Part shown: positions 11,677 to 22,394 of the stretch, one piece after another
Layout of the letters: each line of letters begins with the position of its first letter
Numbering within the stretch: the stretch's first letter is position 1
Source: Datisca glomerata
Taxonomy: Eukaryota > Streptophyta > Magnoliopsida > Cucurbitales > Datiscaceae
Length of the DNA stretch: 64,000 nucleotides
Reading direction: 5' to 3'
NCBI GenBank assembly: GCA_003255025.1
Contig: QANY01008723.1
Span: forward strand, 372,001 to 436,000
Made by a program: the position numbers and the translations under genes
The notes under the pieces: generated by a model
The model's input: only the letters and a program-made list of their open reading frames with translations
Database searches by the model: none
Told to the model about the DNA's origin: nothing

Positions 11677-11991
11677 ATGTTGAGAAAATCCTCAAATGCC
11701 TAGTTGACCTCATGATAGATCTGTGTTTGAGCTCAAGACAGGTGGTGGTGCTCTAGTGCTTCATGTAAGGTGTATCTCCCAATTTTATGGAGAGGAGTTG
11801 ACCTGGATTGAGTAAATTCTCGAGACTGATGGTGTTCTAGTGCTTCACATAAGGAGTGTGACCAAACACAGTGAAGAGGAGTTGACCTCGATGGAGCGTT
11901 AATCCTTCCTAGTGAAGAAGATGAACAGACGGTGATCATTTGAAGGGATAATAGATAAAGGAATAATGTGGTTCCTTGTTCAAGGGGAGGA

Positions 11992-12179
11992 TGTTCAGTG
12001 TGTGACTAAAGTCCCACATTAGTTATAAGTTCGACGAATCTTGAGTTTATAAGTATAGACAATATCTCTATTAGTATGAGGCATTTTGGGTAAAATCTAA
12101 AAGTAAGGTCGTGTGGTCCTAGACCTAAAGTGGATAATATCATATCAGTGGGAGATATGTGGCGTTCATTGTCCCAACA
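11992..12179 (+). repeat. TRIM LTR2
   Basis: 188 bp, begins TGTTCAGTGTGTGACTAAAG and ends GTCCCAACA. The primer-binding site that follows is degraded (TGGTAACAGAACC). Internal region 12180-12528 separates it from LTR3. Confidence 0.85.
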
Positions 12180-12528
12180 AGTGGTAACAGAACCATGCCC
12201 CAGACTTAGCCATGTGGAGAAATCCTTGAATGATTGGTTGACTTGTGATAGATTCGTGTTTGAGCTTAAGGCATGTGGTGATGCTCTCATGCTTCACATA
12301 TAAGGCGTGTCTCCCAAAGTGATGGAGAGGAGTTGATTGGATAAAGCAAGCTCTCGAAACTAGTGGTGCTCTAGTGCTTCACATAAGGTGTGTGTCTCAA
12401 CGCAGCGAACATGATTTGACCTCGATGGAGCGCTAATCATTCTTAGTGATAAAGATGAACGGACAGGTGATCGTTTGAGGAGAGGCTCAATAGAGGAACG
12501 ATGTGGTTCTATATTCGAGAGGAAGATT

Positions 12529-12714
12529 GTGAGGTGTGCAACCAAAGTCTCACATTGGCTAGAAGTGGGAAGGATCACGAGTTTATAAGTATGGACAATA
12601 TCTACATTGGTATGAGATCTTTTGGGTAGAGTCCAAAATTAATGCCGTGCGAGCCTAGGCCCAAAACGAATATATTATACTAATGTGGAGATATGTGGTG
12701 TTCATTGTCCCAGT
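12529..12714 (+). repeat. TRIM LTR3
   Basis: 186 bp, begins TGTGAGGTGTGCAACCAAAG; the 3' CA has mutated to GT (CCCAGTAAGTGG where the others have CCCAACAAGTGG). Internal region 12715-13060 follows. Confidence 0.85.
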
Positions 12715-13066
12715 AAGTGGTTAGGAGTCATGCCCCAGACTAAGCGATGTGGAAAAAATCCTCAAATGTCTTGTTGACTAGCGATAGATCCATGTTTGAG
12801 CTCAAGGCAGATGATGATGCTCTGTGATTCATGTAAGACGTGTCTCCCCTCGTGGGGGAGATGACTTGACCTGGATAGAGCAAGCTCTCGAGACTAGTGG
12901 TGCTATAATGATTCACATAAGGCTTATGATTCATCGCACTGAAGAGGAGTTGACCAAGATGGAGTGGTGATCCTTCCTAATGATGAAGATGAACGGATGG
13001 ATGAACGTTTGAAGGGAGGCTCGATAGAGAGATGGTGTGGTTCTTTTTTGTAAATAAGATTGTTAG

Positions 13067-13417
13067 TTATAGGAATCAGTAGGTACATCATGACATCCCA
13101 GTTAGGCTGGCACCTCCTTAACACCCTCATCATCTAACTCAATCCAACATATTATTAAAATAAAATAAAATAGTCAACAAAAAAATAAAAGGAATAAATC
13201 AGCAGAATCTAAAAGAATGCATGTTACAAATATCATCAGTAATAAATGAAGAACATAAATTCGGAGCATTCCACCACTAAGTTGGAGTAACTATACTAGG
13301 AGTCCTGGCCGCCAAATAATCTGCAACTCGATTACCCTTTCGATAAATATGAGTGACAACAAAATCCATCTATCATTAAACTTATGCATTTATCCCAAAC
13401 AGTACGTCAACGCCAAT
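13067..13417 (-). mobile_element. 5'-truncated LINE tail (RNase H end) with 9-bp target duplication
   Basis: The insert is bounded by identical GATTGTTAG copies at 13058-13066 and 13418-13426. On the minus strand it reads DGFVVTHIYRKGNRVADYLA, the C-terminal signature of the RNase H domain of plant L1-type LINEs (VTHxYRxGNxVADxLA), followed by about 250 bp of 3' untranslated sequence. A LINE inserts by target-primed reverse transcription and often loses its 5' part, which fits this 351-bp fragment. It has no long poly(A) tract. It sits at the start of TRIM LTR4, which resumes after it. Confidence 0.85.
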
Positions 13418-13426
13418 GATTGTTAG

Positions 13427-13515
13427 ATGTGGTTCTTTGTTTGATGTGTGATCAAAGTCTCACATTGACTAGAAGTGGAAGGATCATGACTTTTTAAGTA
13501 TGGACATATCTCCAT
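13427..13515 (+). repeat. TRIM LTR4, left part
   Basis: Recognised by ATCAAAGTCTCACATTGACTAG and TTTTTAAGTATGGACATATC, matching the first half of LTR2 and LTR3. It breaks off at 13515 where the Mutator-like insertion begins. Confidence 0.75.
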
Positions 13516-15190
13516 GTGATTTTTTACAACTATCATAATTTTAGTACTTTATTAGATTTTTATGAAACTTCTGAAAATATTATATTTTTAACAAGTTTAT
13601 TTAAATTTCTAGTTTTTTTAATTTATATACTATAAATACCATTCATCATATATTTGAAATCATTAATAGGAAACTCTAACAAATAAGGAATTTATTTTAC
13701 ATAAATTACAAATTAAAAAGGTCATTTCTCCTAATTAATCTCCTAATTAATGTAATTTGATTTACTAGCGAATATTACTATTTTCAAAAATCTTTATCAA
13801 ATCAATCGAAACTAGTTATCTTCGATTCCAAATCTCAACAAATCTCTCTCTCTCATACTCAAGATCGATGCAATACTAAAAAAATATAAAATAATAAATA
13901 AGTGTTTACATCAAGTCATTCTCTACCAATTACTATATATCCTCTCTTTATCAAAATCGATGCAAACACCATATGACTTTTAATTATTTTTAAAAGGGAC
14001 GATTTATTGTTTTTAGGTGAGAAAGATATTTTTGTATTCTATTTTTATTTTTTTGACAGTTTTACTTCCTTTATTATATTTATGGAATGAAAAACTTCCT
14101 TACATATTTTTCATGATTTGATTCTTCATAAATGAATTCACATTTTCGGGTATTAATAGGAATTGATAATGAGAATATGTCTAGTTAATATATAATGACA
14201 TTATACTCATATTAAATTGATTTTCACTAAGAGATAAAATTTACATCGTTCAATAAAGTATTATAATGAATGTATGTACACATTGACATTAATGATATGT
14301 ATTATAAACACATACGTACATTATATTCATGTTAATATATAGATACACATAGATAAAATACACATACTTAAACATGTCATACAATTCGTGCATTAACTTG
14401 TTGATACATATTAACATTGCTTGCTTAATCAATAGCATGGTGTCCTTCATGTGGCTTGTCTGTTCTTATGAAGTTCCTTCCCCCTGGTTGTCCACTGATG
14501 TAAGTCATATATAGAAATTATATTTTACTTAAGATTGGCAATCCAAAAAATAGTGGATGAACATGTTAAAAAAAGATCAATAAATATCAATGGCATTATT
14601 ATTAAAATATTTATCCACATACTATAGGAGTAGGTGAGAAGATTTGGTTCTCCTTTTGAATGAAATCACGGATTGACTTTTGGAGATGAGAGTCTTGGAA
14701 TTGTCAAGTAAGAAAGGAAGCGGTGTCGATTTCTCCCACGTGATAACTTATATGCTGCTGAAAAAGATTTGCTATCGTTAAATGAGTTCTTTCAGGTTTG
14801 GTAATGACGAATGAGAGGTTATGGAGAAGAGACTTACAAGTATGAAGGTTTTTAGAGAGGATACTATTTTGATGATTTTTTTTGTTTTGTTTAGTTTTAA
14901 TTGTTGTTGTTTTTGTTTAGGTGATAGATAGTGTAATTTTTTAATTAGGAAACATGGTTCTAAAATTCTGGTTGTTATGGGTTGTTTTTTATGACATGAA
15001 AGGCTTAGAATTTAATGGATTAGTATTTAACATCGTAAAATAATTGTAAATATTGTTGTCAATTTCAAAATAAGTCTAATGAAAAAATCTTTAAATAAGA
15101 AAAGTTGAAATTGATAGAAATCTAAATAGTTAGAAAGTTTGACAAAAACTTAATTGGAGGTATAGAAATTGATATTTGCTACAATTTCTG
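13516..15190. mobile_element. Non-autonomous Mutator-like element (1.7 kb)
   Basis: The insert splits TRIM LTR4 and is flanked by TATCTCCAT (13507-13515) and TATCTCAAT (15191-15199), a 9-bp target duplication with one mismatch, the size expected for Mutator-like elements. The first roughly 70 bases and the reverse complement of the last roughly 70 align with many matches (for example TATCAtAATTTT/TATCAATTTC and TTTTTaTgAAACTT/TTTTTgTcAAACTT), giving degenerate terminal inverted repeats. No transposase frame is present, so it depended on a partner. CT-rich and AT-rich segments fill the middle. Confidence 0.7.
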
Positions 15191-15308
15191 TATCTCAATT
15201 GGTATTATGCCCTATGGGTAAAGCTAAAAAATAAAGCAGTATGAGCTTAGACCCAAAATGAACAATATCACACTAATGCAGAGATATTTTGTGTCTATTG
15301 CCCCAACA
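15191..15308 (+). repeat. TRIM LTR4, right part
   Basis: Reads CAATTGGTATTATGCCCTATG, then TAAAGCAGTATGAGCTTAGA and ends GCCCCAACA, continuing LTR4 exactly where 13515 left off, as seen in LTR2 and LTR3. Confidence 0.8.
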
Positions 15309-15600
15309 TTTTCAACGGAGATCAAATGTAAATTTAAGAAGAAAAAAAGAAGAAAAGCCACATGACCCCCTTTCTTAAGTTTTCTTTTTTAGAATTCATA
15401 CTATTTAAACAACTTCATAATTCTAAAACAAATTTTATCCACAATTTTTGAAAAATAACAAATATAGCACTTTTCTAAAAAAAAACTAATTAATGCAGCA
15501 AATTATATTAAATTTAATAATTTTTCATATTTAATTAGTTACTAATCTACCTTTTTATTTTTAATCTAAATATTTTATCATCACTATTTTTTCTCTCCAT
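15309..15600. other. AT-rich spacer
   Basis: No recognised feature; ends where simple-sequence repeats begin. Confidence 0.5.
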
Positions 15601-15687
15601 ATATTTGTATATATTAGTTATCTCTCTCTATACATCTTAACCGGACTCTCTCTCTCTAGCCGGACTCTCTCTCTCCAAATTAATGTT

Positions 15688-15743
<56 letters not shown>

Positions 15744-15894
15744 ATGTATATATGTATGTATTTATCATTAAATATCTCTCTCCCCTAAAATCTCTCTCTC
15801 TCTCTCTAATCGGACTCTCTCTCTACAAATTAATATTAATTAAATATCTCTATCCATTTATCATTAAATATCTCTCTCATAAAATATATCTCTC

Positions 15895-15926
<32 letters not shown>

Positions 15927-16010
15927 AGAGAGAGGGGAGAGACATAGAGAGAGATGAAGAAAGAGAGAGAGAGAGATTTGGGAAGAGATAGAGAGATTTT
16001 AGAAGAGAGA
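15601..16010. repeat. Cluster of simple-sequence repeats
   Basis: Contains (AT)n then (GT)n at 15694-15745, (TA)n then (CA)n at 15895-15926, and several CT/GA tracts. The phrase CGGACTCTCTCTCT followed by CAAATTAATRTTAATT recurs near 15640-15690 and 15810-15845, so part of the region is a diverged tandem duplication. The open frame over it is low-complexity and not a gene. Confidence 0.85.
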
Positions 16011-16440
16011 GATTGGTGGGTTTATAAAGTTTTTAAATTTTTATAAAATAATCATTAAATATATAGAAGGTTATAATAAGGAGAAAATATTTCTAGTAGG
16101 TGGGGTCATAAAATATGATTATATTTGATGTTTATGGAACTTGTTGTCTATTTGTTTTATTAGTTTTCTATAGTTCTGATATGAGATAACAACTCAGGTC
16201 CATCAAACATAACTCTCATGTTGGATTCCTAACACTATGATATGTATCCTTTAAATCTATATGCACTTCTATCTAGTGAAATACCAAATCACAAATTAAT
16301 ATTGTTCGATGCTTTGTTATAGGTTTCAAACTAAAAGTCAATACTAGAGCACAAGTTCATAAAATGGCCACTGGTAGTTGAGGTGTACTTGTGAACAAAA
16401 TCAAATAGATCCCTAAGATTTAGTCTCGAGATAACTATTA
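16011..16440. other. Spacer before the PIF/Harbinger element
   Basis: No recognised coding or repeat content. The last three bases TTA are the expected Harbinger target triplet. Confidence 0.5.
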
Positions 16441-16617
16441 GGGATCATTTGGTATATGGTAATATTAGGCAATATGCCTGGAAAGTGATGGCAAGTATGA
16501 GATTGCTTTGCTTGGTTCAAAATTTTTTGGTGCTTCAATATTCCTAGAATGTAAAGATATCCTCCATTGAGGGCATATTGATACCCTTCTAAATCGAGGG
16601 GTATATCTATTCTGGGT

Positions 16618-16772
16618 GTTCTGTTCACGTCTGCCTTCTCCCTTTCCCTCTCACTTACGAGCAGTGACATATGTAAGCTCTCTCATGAAGGCTTTGCGTT
16701 TTATTCGCGTATGTCTTCTCCTTCTCCCTCTCCCTCTCACTCACGAGCAGCGACCCATGGTAAGCTCTCTCT
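16618..16772 (+). repeat. Tandem duplication inside the Harbinger element
   Basis: TTCACGTCTGCCTTCTCCCT...CTTACGAGCAGTGACATATG is followed by a second diverged copy TTCGCGTATGTCTTCTCCTT...CTCACGAGCAGCGACCCATG; each copy ends TAAGCTCTCTC. Confidence 0.75.
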
Positions 16773-16777
16773 CCCTC

Positions 16778-16778
<1 letters not shown>

Positions 16779-16858
<80 letters not shown>

Positions 16859-16876
16859 TTATCTATCTATCTATCT
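16779..16876. repeat. (CTAT)n microsatellite
   Basis: About 24 CTAT units with one interruption (CTATTTAT near 16855). Likely polymorphic between individuals. Confidence 0.97.
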
Positions 16877-17453
16877 CTCTATGTGCCCTTCTGCGTTCCG
16901 CCCTTCTCCCTCTTTTCCATTTTTTGTACAGGCCAAAAACTCGAAGCGAGTTTTTACAGAGCTTCGTGAGAAGTGTTCTTCTTCTCCGCTATACTTTTTT
17001 CTATTTAGACCTAATAAATTTATGAAATTAGAATTGATTTCCAATAGATCTAGGGCTGCAACTAGGTGGCTTTCAAAAAGGAGTAAAACTGTCCTCAACG
17101 AAAAAGATAGAGGAGAGAGCTCTGGTTCTGTTGATGTGAGGTTTGATTTTTTCATTCCAGATGAATAAACTCGATCTTGAGGATTGAACAATAAATTCGT
17201 ATTGACAGTCGAAAAAAGTTTCTATTTTAGGTGCTGGAGCTCTAGGAAGATTATGTATATATTTTGTTTCATATCAAATTGTTATAAGTTGGTTGAAGAT
17301 GTTGTTATATTATAGAAGTTGTAGCTCGATTTGATGAATATGGTTTATTTTTGTTGTGATGATATATGTGTGTGTCTGTGCGCGCGCGCTTATTACTTTC
17401 ATATACTATGGTTTCATGCCAAATATGAATCTTCCAAAAGTTTATGTGCAAAC

Positions 17454-17930
17454 TAAGGGAGAGGGAGATGGACTGAGCTGAGGGAGCAAGAGAAAGACTA
17501 AGACGAGGGAGAGGTAGAGGTGAGAGGGACTGACTACTGAGGGAGAGGAATTGAGCTGAGGGAGAAGGAGAGGGAGAGGCGAGAGAAGTCTGAGCTAAGG
17601 GGGAGGCGAGAGGAGGCAAGAGGCAGTCTGAGCTGAGGGAGAGGGAGAAGGTCTCATCTGAGGGAGAGGGAGAAGGTCTCATCTGAGGGAGAGGGAGAGG
17701 CGAGAGGCAGTCTAAGGGAGAGGGAGTGGCGAGAGGAAGAAGCGAGGGGCAGTCTAAGCTGAGGGAGAGGGGCTAGGCTGAGGGAGAGTGAAGGGTAGGG
17801 CTCGTGACCCGTGAGCTGAGGGAGAGGGAGAGGGTCTAATCTGAGGGAGGCTAGAGAGGGAGCGTCGAGACTCAAGTCGAGAGGACTAGAGACGAGATGC
17901 GAGATGGAGAGATGAGAACTCTCCAAGGTA
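17454..17930. repeat. Purine-rich minisatellite
   Basis: Irregular units of GAGGGAGAGGGAGAGGCGAG and GCAGTCTGAGCTGAGGGAGA type. The plus strand is almost entirely purine with short CTGAGCTGAG spacers. Such tracts can form triplex or slipped structures. Serine/leucine-rich open frames on the opposite strand are by-products of the repeat. Confidence 0.9.
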
Positions 17931-17932
17931 TT

Positions 17933-18400
17933 TATGTCTTACCTGGATGGGAGGGTTCAGCACCAGACTCTAAAGTTCTTCGTGATGCTTTATCTAGAAC
18001 AAATGAGTTTAAGGTGCCCCAAGGTAATTGTTAACATCAGCAAGAGATTGACCTGTTTTATTTCTTAACTATATATGACCCTAACCAGTTGTCCCGATAA
18101 TAGGATATTGCTACTTATATGATGCTGGATATACCAATGGTGAAGGTTTCTTGGCACCATACAGTGGGTAATGATACAATTTGAATGATTGAAGGGAATG
18201 ACATCAACCAACTACTCCTGAAGAATTCTTCAACATGAGGCATTCCTCGGCAAGAAATGTTATTGAAATGGCTTTTGAGTTTTTAAAGGGTCGTTGGGCA
18301 ATACTTAGAGGAAAAATATTATTACCCCGTTAAAATTCAATGTAGGACCATTACGGCATATTGCCTTCTTCAATGTAAACATAATATATTTTATAAATTA
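17933..18400 (+). pseudogene. PIF/Harbinger transposase fragment (DDE_Tnp_4 type)
   Basis: Exon-like stretch 17933-18023 reads YVLPGWEGSAPDSKVLRDAL then SRTNEFKVPQ, the central part of plant Harbinger transposases. A GT at 18024 and an AG just before GATATTGC at 18104 mark an intron; splicing gives YLYDAGYTNGEGFLAPY, the segment carrying the second catalytic Asp. Further on, with frame breaks, come HSSARNVIEMAFEFLKGRWA and YPVKIQCRTI, the C-terminal HSSxRNVIERxFGxLKxRW block. The N-terminal part with the first Asp is missing, and stops interrupt the frame, so no active enzyme can be made. Confidence 0.85.
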
Positions 18401-19119
18401 TGTACAAGAGTGTTTTGTCCATATCTTTTGACAAGTCATATGTAAATAGTCAACACGTGTGTATGAAAATGTAGTAATTGCATTTAGAATCCATCTTTTG
18501 CATATTTTATAAAATGCATTATGTTTACATGCTTTGATATTAGACTAACTATAAATTGAATTTTACTTGTTATCACAATTGAAATTTGATAGAAATTTAT
18601 TTTAGTACTATAATATTGATTATTGAGTTGAAAATCATGGGTGATTTTCTTATAAAATTATTATTTTATATTGTTAGTTTTATACCACATTAATACACTT
18701 GGAGCGGTATTAATTTAATTGTATGGACAATATTTGATGAAAATCTACACAAAGTATCATGATATAATGGTTTGATAAAAAAATTAATAAGTATATATGA
18801 AAAAAATTCATGGGTAAAATCTACATTTTTGTTATTACTTATATTAGTCATCTTATTAAAAAATTAAGTAATTATTATTCATAAGCATATTTTAGTCCAA
18901 GGGTAAAATTATAATTTGATAATAATGTCTAAAATATCCACTTACCTATTCCATCAAAACAAATAATATAATCTAACACTTTCATCATTAAATTAGAACA
19001 TTCTCAAGTGTTAATAAACAAAGTAATCTTAACTTTTCAGACATATATATTCCCACAATTATATTCCAGAAATCTTATTCCGAAAATCATTTACTCACAA
19101 TCTTATATCAAACGAGCTC

Positions 19120-19604
19120 GTAGTGTAATTTTTAATAAATTCTTTAGGAATGAGTATAAGATGTGTAGGGAATACCTAAGTGAGCACCACATCTACATAG
19201 TGCATTTAAATAACAACGAAATGGTTTCTTCCGTTAGGATATGGTTTAGCTTAGAAGCCTCTCCTTTTCTCTTTCTTCGTATTCACAACAAGCAAAGGTG
19301 TGTGCGCGCCCATGAAATAAAGGGAAAAACACCCTTTTTATCTTCTTCTTTTTTAACTCTTCTAATGATCATTTTTTCTAAATATTCTTTCAAGTCGACC
19401 CACGTCAACCAGTCAAGTCAATACTTACGGGTAAAACCACCTTTTTCCTTGTATGGTATCCAATTAACTGATGCCATGTCAGCTTCCTCTTTTATGCAAA
19501 AAGATTAATTTATAAAGTGCGTACAAATATCTACACCACGTATTCTTCTTAATTAAATCCCACTCTCTCTCAACTCACTGATTCATTCGTTTCCCTTATT
19601 TTCC
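19120..19604 (+). promoter_or_regulatory. Upstream region of the small membrane-protein gene
   Basis: About 480 bp between the Harbinger end and the start codon at 19605. TTTATAAAG at 19510-19518 could serve as a TATA box, about 90 bp before the ATG, and CT-rich sequence at 19560-19580 looks like a 5' leader. A 166-codon frame across this region has no recognisable similarity and I do not call it a gene. Confidence 0.3.
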
Positions 19605-20027
19605 ATGGCAAGGCCATACCCAAACTTTCCCACACAAAACCTCTCATTTTCTTCCCAACCAATCATAATTTTCTTCATCATATCATCAATTCTTTCCATA
19701 TTTTCCATCACAAACTTCTTATGTGCTTCATCAAAAAACAAGAGGTCATTGAAACTACATAAGGAGGGATCAGAGTCAAGCAAGTTCATTTCAAAGCTGA
19801 ATATTATTAATATAAGTAGCAAAGCTCTTTCAATGGTCAAGATGATTTCAAGGAGGAAAGTGGATGATGTTGATGATGATGACGACGACCATCATGACGA
19901 TGATGCTAGGGAAGAAGAGGTATGGAGGAAGACGATTATGCGAGGCGAACGGTGTCGTCCTTTGGATTTTTCGGGGAAGATTGTTTATGATTCTGAAGGA
20001 AATCTTATTCCTGACTCTTCTAGTTGA
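19605..20027 (+). CDS. Small plant membrane protein with C-terminal WRKTIxxGExCxPLDFSG motif
   Basis: An intronless 140-residue protein. Residues 18-40 are a strongly hydrophobic membrane segment or signal anchor, residues 86-100 are an Asp/His run, and residues 107-132 form the conserved-looking end (VWRKTIMRGERCRPLDFSGK then YDSEGNLIP). I recall this tail from a family of uncharacterised plant proteins with one N-terminal membrane helix; function is unknown. The ATG context CCATGGCA is a good plant start and the frame opposite is a shadow. It lies alone, with a transposon upstream and a long AT-rich stretch downstream. Reality as a gene is well supported by the conserved C-terminus; any role would be a guess. 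Confidence 0.8.
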   Translation: MARPYPNFPTQNLSFSSQPIIIFFIISSILSIFSITNFLCASSKNKRSLKLHKEGSESSKFISKLNIINISSKALSMVKMISRRKVDDVDDDDDDHHDDDAREEEVWRKTIMRGERCRPLDFSGKIVYDSEGNLIPDSSS

Positions 20028-22394
20028 AAGGAAAACAATAAGCAGCTCTCTGTTTGACATGAGAAAATGTCGAGGTTCTTTCAATTTTTTTTTTCTTTCA
20101 TCTGTTTTTTTTAAATCATTTATGATAATTGGAAGCTAGTATTTGAAAAAAAAAAGTGAATGTTAAAAGATGTTATCTCGTCGACTGTAGATGAAGATTC
20201 ATATGTATACATGTTATCTCGCATCGACTGTGGATGAAATATGTCTGTATTTATATATATATTTGGCCTCTCCACCTAATATCAACTGATTTTGGATTGA
20301 AATCTGAACAATTGATCATATGAAAAAATCAACTATGCTTCTGAACTCACAATATTCGTAAAACACTTTCATAGTTCACGTTTGGCATATTTGGTTTGGT
20401 AGTATTATTCATTTATGTCGTTTGTGCTACGTAAGCTAATTCAAGGATATTTTGTTAGAAATTAAGGAAGAAAAGTTAGAAGGGTTCATGATACATAAGT
20501 TATGATTTTTTATTTATTTTTTAGCCAAATCAAATTTAGTTTCTATTAGCCCTTGTATGAAGGAAACTCAAAAGCCTTTAAGCTTAGGTGAAACTTGAAT
20601 ACCAGAATTGGTTTGCCATATCCCTATTGGCAAGGGATAGAGTTATATTTTTGACTTGGTACTCTAGATAATACTTCTCTTGTAGTTAAAAAGAAAAAAG
20701 AAAAACAGTAAGGGTCTGGTGGCCAATTAATTTACAGTTAGGAAGATATCATGAGTTCTATCTCTAATTCTTTTTAAAATTAATAACTTAAACAAAAGAT
20801 TGACCAAAGAGATAAATAGCAAAAAAGTCCCAAAATATATAAATTCTCTAAATTTTCAGTTCCACAAAGCCCTCCATCTCAAAAAGAATCTCCAAAACCC
20901 ATTTCTTAAGAAAATCATTTTCAAAAATTGTAAACGAATCCCCCACCGTTCATTTTTTTTGTCCATATGATTCATCTATATATTTTATATATCTACTCAA
21001 TTTTATTTTATTTTCTTTTCAAACTTACTGTATTAAACTTATTAGTTAAAATATTGTTAGAGATAAAATATTTATTTTAACAAAGTAATTAATATTTATT
21101 TTAAAATCACACTTTGTGTAATAACCTACGAAAATACAATCGACACTAATGTTTGTTTTCCATTTGTTAGAAATATTTATTATACTTTATCTACGTCTAT
21201 ATATTTCTTTTAATTAATTATATGGAATACATATATCTATGTAAAGTAATTATAAAGATAATGTATGTTTACAAGTTGATTTAATTTTTAGGAATTTAAA
21301 TAACATTGAAAAAAGATAGGTTTTCAGTAAGATTAGACACATTACTACAAAATATGATAAAGAAAATGGTTAAGAACCGTATTCTTATATAAACGATCAC
21401 GTACAATTGTACAACAATGATCGTTCGGCGTATTATCATAACCTTAGTTTTTCAATAATGGGGAACAACTATTATCATTTTCTTAAGATAATGGCTAAAA
21501 ATTGCCCAATGAATTTATTCTTATGCAATTAACCTCTATAATTCATAGATAAAAAATTATGATTTCTTTCAAATGATATCACAACATATTTAACCAACAT
21601 AAACAACAGGATAAAAGAGAACCTATCTTGTCAATATTTCTCTTATTTATAATTTCAATCAAAACCTGATCACAAGAGAGTGCACAGTTGAACTCTACTA
21701 TCTTCTTAAGAAATGAAAATTTTTGTATTTGTTCTATATGCACTTACATTCTTTCATAATATTGGTCATATTTATAATTTTAATGTATTTGATATGATAT
21801 TGTACATATTTTCAATAATTTTCATTATAAATTCAAATTGTGTTCTAAAACTATTATTTCACACATACAACGCATGTGGTTAATATAATATTAACTGATG
21901 GAAGGAATCATGTTTGATGAAATTTTGTATTATGTTCGTAGCCTGTTAAAAGTCTTGAATGTTTATAATCTGTGAAATGAAAGTTTGTGTCTAACTTGTT
22001 ATGATCGCGTATATTTTCTGTTAAATTAAAGTTAAAATCATTTCAGATGAACTATATATAGAAGTCAATAATGTGATGAAGCTAATACTTTAATACTTTA
22101 GAACAATTCTATTCATTTCAATAGAGTAACACAAACGTCTATTTTACGTGGAAATACACAATTATTGCTCCTCTCCAAACATCATTCTTGATCAATGTAC
22201 AATTGACTCCATAATTACTTTTTCTAACCTCTACTAGAAAATCAAAGAGATAAAATCAATGGTTTAGCTCAATACTAATTAACTTTTCATTCGTCTATAA
22301 TCATAACTAATATCTCTTTAATTAGTTAACCAAAAGAAATTCTTGAGCCAGAAAGGTCCCTATGATTAAAAAATTTGATTACAATTTCTTTTGA
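20028..22394. other. AT-rich intergenic region
   Basis: Contains the 3' flank of the membrane-protein gene and the 3' flank of the MYB gene (convergent). Near 21342-21500 a stretch starting TACTACAAAATATGATAAAG and containing AATGGTTAAGAACCGT resembles the end of a CACTA-type MITE, without a second end. GTACAATTGTAC at 21403-21414 is a perfect palindrome. No other feature was recognised. Confidence 0.5.

Larger units (their letters stand above)
11400..15308 (+). mobile_element. Tandem TRIM array (4 LTRs, 3 internal regions) with two nested insertions
   Basis: About 188-bp LTRs alternate with about 347-bp non-coding internal regions, sharing LTRs: LTR1 11400-11587, LTR2 11992-12179, LTR3 12529-12714, LTR4 split as 13427-13515 plus 15191-15308. 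Each complete LTR begins TGT, includes the stretch ending CAACA or a variant, and is followed by a primer-binding site like TGGTATCAGAGT (11647-11658). No gag or pol is present, so this is a terminal-repeat retrotransposon in miniature that needs another element's enzymes. The flanks are TTTTT before LTR1 and TTTTC after LTR4, compatible with a 5-bp target duplication. Short open frames across it are chance. Confidence 0.85.
16441..19119 (+). mobile_element. Degenerate PIF/Harbinger DNA transposon
   Basis: Left end GGGATCATTTGGTATATGGT follows TTA; the reverse complement of the right end (19119 backwards) reads GAGCTCGTTTGATATAAGAT, matching at 14 of the first 20 positions. The 3-bp target duplication is TTA on the left and GTA on the right, so one copy has mutated. 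A Harbinger transposase fragment lies at 17933-18400 on the plus strand. The left half has been replaced or inflated by low-complexity DNA (CTAT microsatellite, purine-rich minisatellite), so no complete transposase or MYB-like partner gene remains. Confidence 0.75.

Noticed and set aside
12006..13133. Minus-strand frames of 60-95 codons across the TRIM array
   Set aside because: Similar frames recur because the DNA repeats; TRIMs are non-coding and the frames lack known domains.
15683..16969. Open frames in the AT/GT and CTAT repeat regions
   Set aside because: Translations are repeats such as IYIYIY and LSIYLSIY; they follow from microsatellites and have no start context or family similarity.
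17305..17926. Ser/Leu/Pro-rich frames on the minus strand
   Set aside because: They are the complement of the purine-rich minisatellite and disappear outside it.
19008..19508. 166-codon frame upstream of the membrane-protein gene
   Set aside because: It starts inside the Harbinger right end, has no recognisable domain and crosses likely promoter sequence; probably chance.
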